Part shown: positions 50,560 through 60,321 of the stretch, in pieces | How positions within the stretch are numbered: position 1 is the stretch's first letter | How the letters are laid out: every line of letters begins with the position of its first letter | Assembly: GCA_002311385.1 (NCBI GenBank) | Contig: DCAE01000109.1 | Coordinates: forward strand, 197,443 to 261,442 | DNA length: 64,000 nucleotides | Direction: 5' to 3' | Origin: Dehalococcoidia bacterium UBA1141 | Lineage (GTDB): Bacteria > Chloroflexota > Dehalococcoidia > Lucifugimonadales > UBA3495 | Program-made: the position numbers and the translations under genes | Notes under the pieces: generated by a model | Databases searched by the model: none | Told to the model about the DNA's origin: nothing | What the model saw: only the letters and a program-made list of their open reading frames with translations

Positions 50560-51993
50560 ATGCCTAACGTTGAATTGCTACAGATGACCATCTCCGAGAT
50601 GGCCCCGAAAATCCAAAACAAAGAAGTTTCTCCGGTTGAACTGACCGAAGCAGCCTTGGCGGCCGCCGACAAACTTCAACCCACAATTAATTCATTCATT
50701 AAAATCCTCCACGATAAAGCTATGGACCAAGCCCGGGAAGCGGAAGCGGACATATCGCGAGGGAATTACCGCGGGCCGCTCCACGGCATTCCCATCGGCC
50801 TGAAGGACAATCTAGCGACTGCAGGAATTACCACAACGCTGGGTTCCAAAGTGCTGGCCGACCATGTGCCGGAGGAAGACGCCGAGGTGGTCAAGCGCTG
50901 CCGTGACGCTGGCGCAATCTTCATCGGAAAAGAAAATCTGGAAGAGTTCGCCGCTGGGGCCACCTCCAACAACCCTCACTACGGCGCGGTGCGCAACCCT
51001 TGGGGTCTTGACCATATCCCGGGAGGCTCCAGCGGGGGCGGCGGCGCAAACGTTGCCGCCGGGGTTACCTTTGCTTCCTTGGGCACAGACCTGGGAGGCT
51101 CAGTGCGACTGCCAGGAACCTTCTGCGGCGTGGTGGGACTTAAACAGAGCTTTGGACGTGTTAGCCAACGGGGTCTGATGGTGACCAGCTTTAACGGCGA
51201 CCACATAGGACCGATGACCCGCTCCGTTGCCGATAGCGCATTGGTGCTGCAGGTTCTTGCTGGCAACGACCCTTTAGACCCCAGTTCGGTGCCTGTGCCG
51301 GTACCTGATTACAGCGCTTACCTAGGGAAAAGTCTCCACGGCTTGAAAATGGGCGTCCCTTCCAACTACTACTTTGAAATGCTGGACGCCGAGGTGGAGG
51401 AGGCGGTGCGAAGGAGCATAGCAGCCCTGGAGGAATTGGGCGCTGAGATGGTTGAAGTCAGTCTGCCTGCGATGGAATACATCGGAGCATTGCGCATATC
51501 AGCCATGGCCGACGGGATAGTGACTCATGAGCAATTCCTCAAGTCCAATAGGGAAGATTACGGACCAGATGTTCTCTACCGCACCATCCCAGGACAGTTC
51601 GTGCTGGGCCGGGACTATTCCAAGTCTTTGAAGGTCCAGCGGATAATCCAGGAGGAGTATGCCCAGGTGATGCAGCAGGTGGATTTCCTGATTACCCCAA
51701 CCGCTCCTGTGGCTGCGCCCCGCATCGACGCAAAGTACATCACCATGAACGGTGAAGAGCATCGGGTCAGGGGCCCCGGCTCCAGCCTGATTTCCCGGTG
51801 CACCAGCCCATTTAACGCCACCGGGCTGCCAGCCATATCTGTTCCATGCGGAGTGACAAAATCTGGATTGCCCATAGGGATGCAAGTTATAAGCCGTCCC
51901 TTTGAAGAGGGATTAATGTTCCAAGTAGCCGACTGCTATGAGAAGGTTTCGCCTAGTCAGGGCCTCCGCCCCGCAGCCTTTGTTGGAGCGTAG
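50560..51993 (+). CDS. Amidase, GatA/AtzF-like
   Basis: 477 residues. Amidase signature complete: HGIPIGLKDNLATAGITTTL (Lys), GGSSGGGGANVAAGVTFASL (cis-Ser) and GTDLGGSVRLPGTFCGVVGL (nucleophile Ser). It is close to GatA in length, but with an AtzG-like small protein upstream and no gatB. An allophanate or other small amide hydrolase is as likely as a Glu-tRNA(Gln) amidotransferase. AGGAGG lies 9 bases before the ATG. Confidence 0.9.
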   Translation: MPNVELLQMTISEMAPKIQNKEVSPVELTEAALAAADKLQPTINSFIKILHDKAMDQAREAEADISRGNYRGPLHGIPIGLKDNLATAGITTTLGSKVLADHVPEEDAEVVKRCRDAGAIFIGKENLEEFAAGATSNNPHYGAVRNPWGLDHIPGGSSGGGGANVAAGVTFASLGTDLGGSVRLPGTFCGVVGLKQSFGRVSQRGLMVTSFNGDHIGPMTRSVADSALVLQVLAGNDPLDPSSVPVPVPDYSAYLGKSLHGLKMGVPSNYYFEMLDAEVEEAVRRSIAALEELGAEMVEVSLPAMEYIGALRISAMADGIVTHEQFLKSNREDYGPDVLYRTIPGQFVLGRDYSKSLKVQRIIQEEYAQVMQQVDFLITPTAPVAAPRIDAKYITMNGEEHRVRGPGSSLISRCTSPFNATGLPAISVPCGVTKSGLPIGMQVISRPFEEGLMFQVADCYEKVSPSQGLRPAAFVGA

Positions 51994-52166
51994 GGACGAG
52001 GAATATCAGGTTCAGAGACGTATAAACTTGGGCGGAGAAAGAGTTCTTACATCACCGGCTTCCTTCGTCGACTGCCATGGTAGGATGTTTCGATTCAAAA
52101 GAACGCCGGTCAAAAGAAGGCCGGTAAAATGTCCGGTTGGTTAAATCAGATTTTTGGAGGGTAGTC

Positions 52167-52892
52167 ATGCCACAGAGTTGGGTGGACATCAAGGTCAACA
52201 ACGAAAGCATGGAAGGGTACCTGACCCGGCCTGAAGGGGACGGCAAAAGCCCGGCCGTCATCGTGATTCAAGAGATTTGGGGTGTCAACTCCCACATCCA
52301 GTTCCTGACCGACCGCTTTCCTCCCCTGGGTTACGTGGGGTTGGCCCCGGCTATGTTTCACCGTGACGGCCCCATGACCATGGGCCTGCACGAAGAGATG
52401 GACACTGCGGTGGCCCGCATGGGCAAGTGCACCGACGTCAACATCATCGCCGATGTTCAAGCAGCGGTGGACTACCTGAAAGCCCAGCAATTTGTGGATT
52501 CGGACCGTATCGGAATAGTGGGATTCTGCTTCGGTGGCCGGGTCACCTATCTGTCTGCAAGCACTATCCCGGACCTTAAAGCCTCGGTGGTGTACTACGG
52601 TGGTTTCATTTCCGTAGCCAGAGGCGAAGGACCTTCTCCTTTGGAGCGTACATCGGGCATATCTGCTCCAATGATGGGTTTGTTCGGCGAGGACGACGCC
52701 AACCCATCCCCTGAGGAAGTGGCGACTTTCGCTGCCGAATTAGACAAGCACAACAAGAACTATGAGTTCCATACCTACCCCGGCGCCGGTCACGGTTTCA
52801 ACTGCAACGCCAGGGCCAGCTACCGCCCCGAGTCGGCGCGAGACGCCTGGGGCAAGGCCATGGCCTTCTTCGACACCAACCTCAAAAGTTAA
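52167..52892 (+). CDS. Dienelactone hydrolase family protein
   Basis: 241 residues from ATG 52167, with GGAGGG just upstream; a TTG at 52137 is in-frame but less likely. The alpha/beta hydrolase fold has the Cys nucleophile in GIVGFCFGGRVTYL, the Asp in LFGEDDANPS and the His in YPGAGHGFNCN. The family opens dienelactone in chlorocatechol degradation, but many homologues have other substrates. Monocistronic, followed by a strong terminator. Confidence 0.92.
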   Translation: MPQSWVDIKVNNESMEGYLTRPEGDGKSPAVIVIQEIWGVNSHIQFLTDRFPPLGYVGLAPAMFHRDGPMTMGLHEEMDTAVARMGKCTDVNIIADVQAAVDYLKAQQFVDSDRIGIVGFCFGGRVTYLSASTIPDLKASVVYYGGFISVARGEGPSPLERTSGISAPMMGLFGEDDANPSPEEVATFAAELDKHNKNYEFHTYPGAGHGFNCNARASYRPESARDAWGKAMAFFDTNLKS

Positions 52893-52913
52893 GTTTCTCC
52901 AAACACGGAAGTC

Positions 52914-52951
52914 AAAAAGCCCCCACTGCGGTTCGGCGGTGGGGGCTTTTT
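52914..52951. terminator. Bidirectional intrinsic terminator
   Basis: AAAAAGCCCCCACTGC (52914-52929) pairs with GCGGTGGGGGCTTTTT, with a GGTTCG-type loop and T-runs on both strands. It separates the convergent dienelactone hydrolase and SDR genes. Confidence 0.93.
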
Positions 52952-52997
52952 CTCTGGAGCGGTTTGAAGACCCTAATTAGACTTAGATCGATAAGGC

Positions 52998-53789
52998 CTA
53001 CATCACCGAGCGGACTACTCCGCCGTCGACCAATATTGTTGTTCCTGTGATGTAGCCGTTCTTTTCCGACGCAAGGAAAGCCACCAAGTCGGCCAACTCC
53101 TCCGGGCGGCCGAAACGGCCCAAGGGGATACTGGCTGAGCGGGCGCTTAGGGCTTCTTCGGTGGATACCCCCGTCTCTGCGCCCCTGGTTTCGAAGATGT
53201 GGACCATCCGGTCGGTGAGCAAGAATCCAGGCGCAACGTTGTTGACCAGTATGTTGTCGCGGCCTACCTCGTCAGCCAAACTCTTGGCATAGGCCACCGC
53301 CCCCATCCGGGTGACGCCGGAGGTTACCAAATTGTCGATGGGCTGGTAAACGGTGCTGGCCAGAATGTTGACGATGCGCCCCCAAGACTGCTTTTTCAGG
53401 TGAGGAACCGCCTCCCGGCCCATGCGGATGAAAAAGTTGAGGGCCATCTGAAAAGCTTGCTCCCAAGTCTCTTCTGAAGTAGTTACGGCCCGGCCTTCCG
53501 GGGGGCCGCCCGAGTTGCAGACAAGGATATCCAACCGACCGAAGTGGTCGACCGTTGTTTGGATCAGGTTTTGTATATCTGGCAATTGGGAAAGGTCTCC
53601 GGGCACCGTCAGCACCTCGGCATCGGTGGAAGCGCGAATCTCCTGGGCCGCCGTTTCCAAGTCTTCGGTGTTCCGGCTGCAAATAACCACGTTGGCGCCT
53701 TCCTGCGCCAAGGAGAGCGCGCAGGCTTTCCCCAAGCCCTTGCTTCCACCGCCAACCACCGCCACTCTTCCTCTGATTCCCAGGTCCAT
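52998..53789 (-). CDS. SDR-family protein with altered catalytic residues
   Basis: 263 residues. The NAD(P) loop is VVGGGSKGLGKACALSL, NSGGPPEGRAV is the NAG-like strand, and IPLGRFGRPEELADLVAFL and GYITGTTILVDGGV close the fold. At the usual YxxxK position the sequence is SGVTR, in NLVTSGVTRMGAVAYAKSLA, so both Tyr and Lys are replaced. This matches an SDR subfamily with the same change and altered or unproven chemistry. AAGGAG precedes ATG 53789. No partner gene is obvious. Confidence 0.88.
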   Translation of the reverse strand: MDLGIRGRVAVVGGGSKGLGKACALSLAQEGANVVICSRNTEDLETAAQEIRASTDAEVLTVPGDLSQLPDIQNLIQTTVDHFGRLDILVCNSGGPPEGRAVTTSEETWEQAFQMALNFFIRMGREAVPHLKKQSWGRIVNILASTVYQPIDNLVTSGVTRMGAVAYAKSLADEVGRDNILVNNVAPGFLLTDRMVHIFETRGAETGVSTEEALSARSASIPLGRFGRPEELADLVAFLASEKNGYITGTTILVDGGVVRSVM

Positions 53790-54006
53790 GCTTCACTCCT
53801 TGCTGTGCATGTGGCTTCAAGATTGCCTCATGCTATCAACGCTGACGGTTGGTGGCAACCCGCAGGTGCTTCCGGTGTCTTTAGCCTGTGTCCGAACAAG
53901 TTAGCCGTGGTAACATACCCTCGTTCCAAAGCTCCTTTTAAGTAAGTGCCGTGTATTAAATGTCTGAATATTAGGCAAAGGAGCAAAACCTATCTGAGGG
54001 AAAGAG

Positions 54007-55098
54007 ATGACTATTTCAGGGATGGGAGTGGTAGTCAGGAAAGCAGGGGAGGCCTCAAAGTTGGAGGAAATCCTCTTGGGAGAGCCGGGTCTGGGCGAAG
54101 TCCTGGTCCGTATCCAAGCCAGCGGCGTGTGCCATACCGATTTGATGTACAGAGAAGGGAAGATTTCGGACGAATTCCCCTATCTGCTGGGCCATGAAGG
54201 GGCAGGCATTGTTCAGTCCGTGGGAGAAGGGGTAACCACCCCAGCGGTCGGTGATTATGTCATCCTCGCCTGGCGTGCTCCCTGCGGCAAGTGCCGGTTT
54301 TGCCAGCTTGGACAGCCGAATCTGTGCTCAGCCAGCCTGAACGCCCAGCCCCGTATGACCACCAAAAGCGATGGCAAAGTACTTAGCCCGGCCTTGGGCA
54401 TCGGCACTTTTTGTACTCATACCGTGGTGGCGGCAACCCAAGCCATTCCGGTGCCGACGGAGTGTCCTCCGTCGCAAGCATGCTTGATTGGTTGCGGAGT
54501 TATGACCGGGGTCGGCGCGGCATTGTATACCGCCGCCGTGCGCCGGGGCAGCACAGTGGCTGTTTACGGCTGTGGCGGCGTCGGTTGTAGCGTAATCATG
54601 GGGGCCAAGCTGGCCCGCGCGGGGAAAATCATCGCCGTGGACATCGCCCAGAACAAACTAGATTGGGCGCGCCAGTTCGGCGCGACCGACGTTGTCGACG
54701 CCAGCAAGACTGACCCGGTGGAAGCAATCAAGAGCCTGACCGGCGGAAACGGCGTGGACTATTCCTTCGAGGCGGTAGGTTCTCCAAACACCCTGTTGCA
54801 AGCTCTCTGGTCCAGGGACTTGGCGGGCACATGCACATTGATTGGCGTTCCCGACCCGTCTATGAAGATGGAACTGCCCATGCTCCAGTTTTTCGGACTG
54901 GGCGGTTCTTTGAGAGTGAGTTGGTACGGTGACTGCCTACCTTCCCGGGATTTCCCGCTGCTAGCTAATTGGTACATCAACGGTGAGCTAGACTTGGACC
55001 GGGCGGTTACCCGCGAGATCGGGCTGGAAGATGCCGAGGCAGCTTTTGAGGCCATGGAGCGAGGGGAGACCCTGCGGTCTGTTATTCGGATACCGTAG
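54007..55098 (+). CDS. Zinc-dependent alcohol dehydrogenase (class III-like)
   Basis: 363 residues. Catalytic zinc ligands lie in SGVCHTDLMYREG, LGHEGAGIVQSVG and the Cys of LIGCGVMTG. The structural zinc site has CGKCRFCQLGQPNLC. The NAD-binding loop is VYGCGGVGCSVIMG, followed by an acidic residue in IIAVDIAQNK. It is close to formaldehyde or mycothiol-dependent dehydrogenases of the AdhC type. GAGG precedes ATG. The substrate cannot be fixed from sequence. Confidence 0.93.
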   Translation: MTISGMGVVVRKAGEASKLEEILLGEPGLGEVLVRIQASGVCHTDLMYREGKISDEFPYLLGHEGAGIVQSVGEGVTTPAVGDYVILAWRAPCGKCRFCQLGQPNLCSASLNAQPRMTTKSDGKVLSPALGIGTFCTHTVVAATQAIPVPTECPPSQACLIGCGVMTGVGAALYTAAVRRGSTVAVYGCGGVGCSVIMGAKLARAGKIIAVDIAQNKLDWARQFGATDVVDASKTDPVEAIKSLTGGNGVDYSFEAVGSPNTLLQALWSRDLAGTCTLIGVPDPSMKMELPMLQFFGLGGSLRVSWYGDCLPSRDFPLLANWYINGELDLDRAVTREIGLEDAEAAFEAMERGETLRSVIRIP

Positions 55099-55233
55099 AT
55101 AGCGGATAGCCGCCAGAATTTGGCGACAACATAACCGCCGAGACCACTTTGGATGAATTGTTCCAACTCTCGTTCAGGCAATTTCAAAGCCAGCATCAAC
55201 TAATAAAAACGGTGGATGTGCCGGGAGGATTCC

Positions 55234-55707
55234 ATGACAACCCCTGTGAGACCAATTCCAGAGGGATACCACTCGGTGACCCCATACCTGTGCGTCAACG
55301 GTGCGGCGGATGCCATTGAGTTTTACAAGACGGCCTTCGGAGCAGAAGAATTGATGCGGATGTCCGGCCCCGAAGGAGATATCCGCCACGCTGAGTTACA
55401 GATAAGCGATTCCCGCATCATGCTCTCGGATGAAGTACCGGAGATGAACTTCCGTGGGCCGAAGACGTTGGGGGGCACTCCCGTCAATATGTATCTTTAC
55501 GTTGAGGACGTTGACAGCGTAGTCGCGCGTGCGGTAGCCGGCGGGGCGAAAATCTTGATGGCGGTAGCAGATCAGTTCTGGGGCGACCGGACCGGCAACT
55601 TTGAAGACCCATTCGGCCACATCTGGAATGTCAGTACCCACAAGGAAGATTTGTCCGAAGATGAGTTGCAGAAGCGAGTCGCCGAAGCACTTGGCGGTTC
55701 CAACTAG
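55234..55707 (+). CDS. PhnB/VOC-family protein
   Basis: 157 residues from ATG 55234 with GGGAGG upstream; the in-frame GTG at 55216 is less likely. The fold includes VTPYLCVNGAADAIEFYKTA, FGAEELMRM, NMYLYVEDVDSVVARAVAGG and the signature FWGDRTGNFEDPFGHIWNVS. Such proteins (PhnB-like, bleomycin-resistance fold) are often enzymes or binders of unknown ligands. It lies 135 bp after the Zn-dehydrogenase gene. Confidence 0.9.
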   Translation: MTTPVRPIPEGYHSVTPYLCVNGAADAIEFYKTAFGAEELMRMSGPEGDIRHAELQISDSRIMLSDEVPEMNFRGPKTLGGTPVNMYLYVEDVDSVVARAVAGGAKILMAVADQFWGDRTGNFEDPFGHIWNVSTHKEDLSEDELQKRVAEALGGSN

Positions 55708-55911
55708 TTGCCTGGCCCCTATTGCCTGGCGAACCTATTCCCTGAGATCGAATAGCAACTTCGGCGGTTGTGATATTCCTACACCGGTTGTAAAGTAAGC
55801 TCAGTTTTACCCGTTGTTCTTCCCTGTAGTGCGTAGCGTTAAGTACCGTTATGTTGGCTGTTTAAATAACCTCATAGAGCAGCAGCCAACCACCAATTAT
55901 TAGGAGAATCT

Positions 55912-56754
55912 TTGAGTAACGCAGACCGTTTGATGGAAGGGGCCATGGACATTCACGTCCACTTTGCCCCCGACCCCAGGGTGGAGCGGCGCGGCAGCGC
56001 CATTGACGTAGCCCAGCAGGCCAAGGAAATGGGCATGCGCGGGTTGGTACTGAAAAGCCATGAATACCCCACCCATCCCGTCGCCTACACAGCCAGCCAG
56101 GTCGTGCCGGATATCACCCTGATTGGGGGGGTCGCCTTGGACTATGAGGTGGGTGGACTTAATCCAGCTGCGGTGGAGTCCACTGCCAAGATGGGCGGCA
56201 GGGTGGTTTGGATGCCCACCTATTCAGCCCGCGCCGACCATGAGCGCAAGGGCTTGAACGGTGGAATCTCCCTATTCGACGACAAGGGCCATTTGGTGCC
56301 CGAGGTCTTCGCCATTCTAGAGCAGGTGAAATCCCACGAGATGGTTTTGGCGACGGGTCACATCTCCACGGCGGAGAGCATGGCCCTCGTGGCAGAAGCA
56401 CGCAACCATGGCATCAACCGAGTTGTCGTGACTCATGCCACTACCATGGCTTTCTGGAACGGGATGACCGTGGAGGAAATGAAGACCCTGGCGTCAATGG
56501 GGGCCTATATAGAGCACTGTCTGCACGTCATGATGCCCCTCACCAACCGCATGCCGCCGAAGGAACTAGCAGAAACCATGTCCGCCATTGGCTTGGAGAA
56601 CTGCATCGTCAGCAGCGACTTTGGCCAGGATTTCCATCCCATGCCGGCCGAGGGCCTACGCATGGGAGTGGCAACCTTATTACAAGCGGGGATGGAGGAG
56701 GTTGAGGTTGGGCTGTTGGTGAAAGACAACCCTTCCCGCCTACTTGGAATCTAG
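55912..56754 (+). CDS. DUF6282 amidohydrolase-superfamily protein
   Basis: 280 residues. MDIHVHFAPDPRVERRGSAI gives the HxH metal motif, LVLKSHEYPTHP and LATGHISTAESM provide further His ligands, and RVVVTHATTMAFWN plus ENCIVSSDFGQDFHPMPAEG (final Asp) complete a mononuclear or binuclear metal barrel. The family is uncharacterised. TTG 55912 has AGGAG 8 bases upstream. It stands alone and ends 9 bp from the convergent tilS gene. Confidence 0.88.
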   Translation: MSNADRLMEGAMDIHVHFAPDPRVERRGSAIDVAQQAKEMGMRGLVLKSHEYPTHPVAYTASQVVPDITLIGGVALDYEVGGLNPAAVESTAKMGGRVVWMPTYSARADHERKGLNGGISLFDDKGHLVPEVFAILEQVKSHEMVLATGHISTAESMALVAEARNHGINRVVVTHATTMAFWNGMTVEEMKTLASMGAYIEHCLHVMMPLTNRMPPKELAETMSAIGLENCIVSSDFGQDFHPMPAEGLRMGVATLLQAGMEEVEVGLLVKDNPSRLLGI

Positions 56755-56763
56755 CTGTGGTCT

Positions 56764-58335
56764 TTAGCCGGTCTCTTTTTCGCAGGTAAACACGACCTCG
56801 ACCGCCTGGTTCCCCTGCCGCTCGTCAGTCTTCACCCGAGCCCAATCAGCGATTCGGTAGCCCACAACCCAAGCGATTCCACCTTCCGTAACTAACAATG
56901 GTATGCGCTTGCGCCACTCCCGAGGTACTTGGGCGTCGGTGAAAAAGTCCTGCAATTTTTTATCGCCAGTCATGCCCAGCGGCTGAAAGCGGTCTCCCGG
57001 AATCCAGGTCCGCACCTGCAACTGATTCCCGATGGACTCCCGGTCAAAATAGGCGGTCCAGCGGTTCCTTTCGAAATAGCTCCCAAATCCCGGCTTAGGA
57101 CCAGCGCTGCCGACAAAATCGACTTGGCCGCAGTCGACATTGCGTAGAGCGATTTCCCACGGCCCAGCCTTTACGGTCGCTGGTTTACCGTCCGGAAGCG
57201 GCGAGGGCAGGTTTTTGGCCAGGTCAATGCGAGGAAAAGGGCAATGCAAGCTGGGCTCGCGAGACATTCTCAGGTAACCATATGATCGGTGGAGCTTGAT
57301 TGCCCTGGGAAGGTCCAGGCTGCGGCCAGCGGACTTTGACCGTGGCGTCGACTGGACCAGATCCGCCATGGCGTCTAAATGGCGCTGGGTCAACCGTCGA
57401 GCGTCTCCGGCCAATTTGCTATAGCCCTTGCGCAACACCAATCTTTGTAGCGCAGGGTGGGCCTCGGACAATTCCGTTAGTCGAAAATCTATCCCTCCGC
57501 CTGTTTCCACCGCAACCTTTCGCCACAGAATATCCGCTTCACCATCCATGTATTCCAGTTCCAATGACGCAGCCTTTGACAGCCGGACCAACGATTCTCT
57601 CACCTTGGGATTGAACTCGACCTCCAGAAGAGGCAGAAGGCTGAGGCGGATGCGGTTTCTGGTGAACTGGGTCGAATCATTGCTGGAATCTTCGCGGAAA
57701 CTCTGGCCTAATTCCTGACAATATCTCAAGGTATCAGCCTTGGCCAATCTTAAAATAGGACGAAACAGCGACAGCTTAGCCTCTTCCGACGACAAAGGAT
57801 TGCTTGGATTTAACAAAGGACCGGGCCACTGCGAAAGCTCGGTCATGCCCTGCAACCCCCGGGTGCCGGAGCCGCGGAGGATGTGCAAAAGCAAGGTTTC
57901 CGCCAAATCGTCGGACGTATGAGCCACAGCAACTGCCCTTGCGCCGACGGTCAGAGCCACCCTTGCCAGAAACTGGTAGCGAAGCTCTCTAGCCGCCTGC
58001 TCAAAGGAAGAGATGCGCTGTTCTTTCTGGTAGGCCGGAACGTCCCCTTCTTCGACCGTCGCATCCAACCCCAATCCCTTGGCCAGGTCCGACACGAACT
58101 GCGCGTCTCGATCCGCTTCTTCACCCCTGACTTGATGATTGAGGTGAGCTACATGAAGCCGCAGCCGGTGGTCTTTCTGGATGCGGGAAAGGCAATGAAT
58201 CAAGGATACCGAATCAACGCCTCCTGAAACCCCGACGACAAGTTGGGTATCATTGCCGGAATACCCAGCTCGTCCCAAGGCGGCGGCCACCTCTTTCTCT
58301 AGTCTCGCTGAGCCAAATTTAGCCGTTTGAGCCAT
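56764..58335 (-). CDS. tilS: tRNA(Ile)-lysidine synthetase
   Basis: 523 residues. PP-loop ATPase motif VVGVSGGVDSVSLIHCL, LHVAHLNHQVRGEEADRDAQ, and AVAVAHTSDDLAETLLLHIL mark the N-terminal domain. NSNDSTQFTRNRIR-like sequence (EDSSNDSTQFTRNRIR) is the TilS signature. The C-terminal TilS_C region has WIPGDRFQPLGMTGDKKLQD. Modifies C34 of tRNA-Ile (CAU) to lysidine so that AUA is read. Essential. Followed 25 bp on, in transcription order, after the phosphatase gene. Confidence 0.95.
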   Translation of the reverse strand: MAQTAKFGSARLEKEVAAALGRAGYSGNDTQLVVGVSGGVDSVSLIHCLSRIQKDHRLRLHVAHLNHQVRGEEADRDAQFVSDLAKGLGLDATVEEGDVPAYQKEQRISSFEQAARELRYQFLARVALTVGARAVAVAHTSDDLAETLLLHILRGSGTRGLQGMTELSQWPGPLLNPSNPLSSEEAKLSLFRPILRLAKADTLRYCQELGQSFREDSSNDSTQFTRNRIRLSLLPLLEVEFNPKVRESLVRLSKAASLELEYMDGEADILWRKVAVETGGGIDFRLTELSEAHPALQRLVLRKGYSKLAGDARRLTQRHLDAMADLVQSTPRSKSAGRSLDLPRAIKLHRSYGYLRMSREPSLHCPFPRIDLAKNLPSPLPDGKPATVKAGPWEIALRNVDCGQVDFVGSAGPKPGFGSYFERNRWTAYFDRESIGNQLQVRTWIPGDRFQPLGMTGDKKLQDFFTDAQVPREWRKRIPLLVTEGGIAWVVGYRIADWARVKTDERQGNQAVEVVFTCEKETG

Positions 58336-58360
58336 ATTAGCTACCCTGGCCGAGGGTCCT

Positions 58361-59002
58361 CTATCTGTTCTCCGGTCTGTTCTCCGAGGAAAGGTGGGCT
58401 GTGGAGTTATAGCCGCTCAACCGCCTGCCACGCTCATCGATTTCCACCGTGCAGATGGAACTCAGGCTAAGGGACATACGGTGGAAGTTGGAAAGAGGAA
58501 TGCCCAGGATTTTACTAATCAAGGTGCGAATCGCAAAATTGTGGGACACCACAACCAGTGCTTCGTCCTGGTTTTCTTTTTTCAGGTGCGATTGCTCCAG
58601 CTCCAAAAGCGCACTCCAAGCCCGTTCCTGAAGGTCCAAGAGACTTTCCCCTTTGGGCATACTGACGCTGGCAGGGTCGTCTCGCCATGCGGCGTACACC
58701 TCGGGCCAACCGCTGCGCATTTCTTCCCCAGTCACGCCTTCCAGGTCGCCAAGGCTCAATTCCCGGAGGCCTGGCACCTGCTCCACCGGCTTACCACCTA
58801 ATTTGGATATTTCTTGGGCCACCTGCATGGTGCGCTTTAACGGGCTGGAGTACACCGTTGAATGTTGCCACTCCACCACCGCTTGAGCTGATTGCTTGGC
58901 CTGGGACAGACCCCGATCGTTCAAGGCAATGTCCTGCCAACCCTGGAATTTCCCCAGCTTGTTCCACTCTGTTTCTCCGTGGCGAACCAGAACCAATTTC
59001 AT
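58361..59002 (-). CDS. Histidine phosphatase superfamily (GpmB/PhoE-like)
   Basis: 213 residues. MKLVLVRHGETEWNKLGKFQ carries the RHG phosphohistidine motif; VYSSPLKRTMQVAQEI, LRELSLGDLEGVTGEEM, and VVSHNFAIRTLISKI (second catalytic His) are typical. It may be a broad phosphatase or a cobalamin/alpha-ribazole phosphatase; no cobalamin genes are adjacent. Its ATG overlaps the stop of the CNNM-like gene by four bases (ATGA), and it lies 25 bp before tilS in transcription order, so these three form a minus-strand unit. Confidence 0.92.
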   Translation of the reverse strand: MKLVLVRHGETEWNKLGKFQGWQDIALNDRGLSQAKQSAQAVVEWQHSTVYSSPLKRTMQVAQEISKLGGKPVEQVPGLRELSLGDLEGVTGEEMRSGWPEVYAAWRDDPASVSMPKGESLLDLQERAWSALLELEQSHLKKENQDEALVVVSHNFAIRTLISKILGIPLSNFHRMSLSLSSICTVEIDERGRRLSGYNSTAHLSSENRPENR

Positions 59003-60321
59003 AAGCCCCTTCCGTTACCGTGTCCATCCTGAGGGGCATCCTGAGGCGCATCTTGCAGGTTTTGGAACCGGTGCAACTCGACCTTATCTATCCTTACCCC
59101 GTCCATGGCTTTCACTGTCAATCTGATGTCCTTGTACTCCACGATGTCGCCCTCTTCGGGAATTCGACCCAGGAATTCCAGAATAAATCCTGCCACAGTT
59201 TGGTAGCCGCCCTCGGGAAGACCCACGTTCAATTCATCGTTAATCTCCAGGATTCCCACGGCGGCGTCCACTCGGAAAGTGTTCTCATCCACTGAAATGA
59301 ATGCTTCCTCCGGTATGACGCCTTCCTCGCCCACCTGGCCGACGATAATTTCCAGCAGCTGCTTGAGGCTTGCCAGTCCGGCGATGCCGCCAAACTCATC
59401 CACCGTCAGCACCAAGCTGTAACCGCTTTTTTGCATCTCGCTGAAAGTGCTGCTGACCGATTTTGTCTCGGGCACGAAAAAGGCGGGTCGTAGTAGCTCG
59501 GTAACGCTACTTTGAGGGGTCAATTGCTGCCTTCCCAAAGCTAGCAGCACATCCTTGATGGCAAGAATACCCATGATGTTTTCAGTGGTGTCTTGGTAGA
59601 CCGGGAACCTGGTGTGGCGGTGCTCCATGTAGATAGGCAAGAATTCTTCAAGGGTGGTGCCGCGCTCCACCCAGACAATCTCCGGTCTTGGTGTCATGAT
59701 TTCGTGGACCTGCCGGTCACCGAACCGGAATACTTTCTCCAGCAGCGCCGCTTCTTCCATCTCCACGGTTCCCGATTCTGCGCCGACGGCAATAAGGGTG
59801 CGGATCTCTTCATCGCCCACTTGCGGAAAGGCTCCGCTAATACCCAATACTCTATTGACCGCCGACGTGAACGCTTGTATCACACCCACGGCAGGGGATA
59901 GGGTTATGCCCACGACGTTCAATGGCCTGGAAAGAGCGAACGCCACCCTTTCGGAGCGGTGCCAAGCGATGGTCTTAGGAAGAGCCTCGCCGAAGATAAG
60001 AAGGACCAGGGTCACGCCACCGGTAGCGACCAAAATCGCCTGATAATTGTTGCTGCCAATCAGGCTAACGGCCAAGGCAGTGCCCAATACGGCCATGGCG
60101 GTATTAACCAGGTTATTGCTCAATAACACGGTGGCTAGGAATTTTTCAGGGCGCTGCAATAACCGGTTTACCCTATTGGCCCCAGGACTGCCGGTGCTGA
60201 CTAGGTGCAACAGTCGCGGCCTGGATAGAGCGATAAAGGCGGTTTCCGATGCGGAAAAAAACGCAGACGCAGCCAGGCATACTAAAAGTAAGATTAGCCT
60301 CCATAAATCAGCGGTTTCCAT
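58999..60321 (-). CDS. CNNM/CorC-type hemolysin-family membrane protein
   Basis: 440 residues from ATG 60321 (GGAGG 11 bases upstream); an in-frame upstream ATG at 60357 is possible. Order: DUF21 with three to four TM helices (LVCLAASAFFSASETAFIAL, LVLLIFGEALPKTIAWHR), a CBS pair (VHEIMTPRPEIVWVERGTTL, VYQDTTENIMGILAIKDVLL), and a C-terminal CorC_HlyC domain (ISVDENTFRVDAAVGILEIN). Homologues transport or sense Mg2+/Co2+ rather than lyse cells. Operon with the phosphatase and tilS. Confidence 0.94.
   Translation of the reverse strand: METADLWRLILLLVCLAASAFFSASETAFIALSRPRLLHLVSTGSPGANRVNRLLQRPEKFLATVLLSNNLVNTAMAVLGTALAVSLIGSNNYQAILVATGGVTLVLLIFGEALPKTIAWHRSERVAFALSRPLNVVGITLSPAVGVIQAFTSAVNRVLGISGAFPQVGDEEIRTLIAVGAESGTVEMEEAALLEKVFRFGDRQVHEIMTPRPEIVWVERGTTLEEFLPIYMEHRHTRFPVYQDTTENIMGILAIKDVLLALGRQQLTPQSSVTELLRPAFFVPETKSVSSTFSEMQKSGYSLVLTVDEFGGIAGLASLKQLLEIIVGQVGEEGVIPEEAFISVDENTFRVDAAVGILEINDELNVGLPEGGYQTVAGFILEFLGRIPEEGDIVEYKDIRLTVKAMDGVRIDKVELHRFQNLQDAPQDAPQDGHGNGRGL

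Noticed and set aside
50306..51993. GatCA as part of the Glu-tRNA(Gln) amidotransferase
   Set aside because: gatB is absent from the neighbourhood and the small protein is closer in context to AtzG-type partners; the function is left open.
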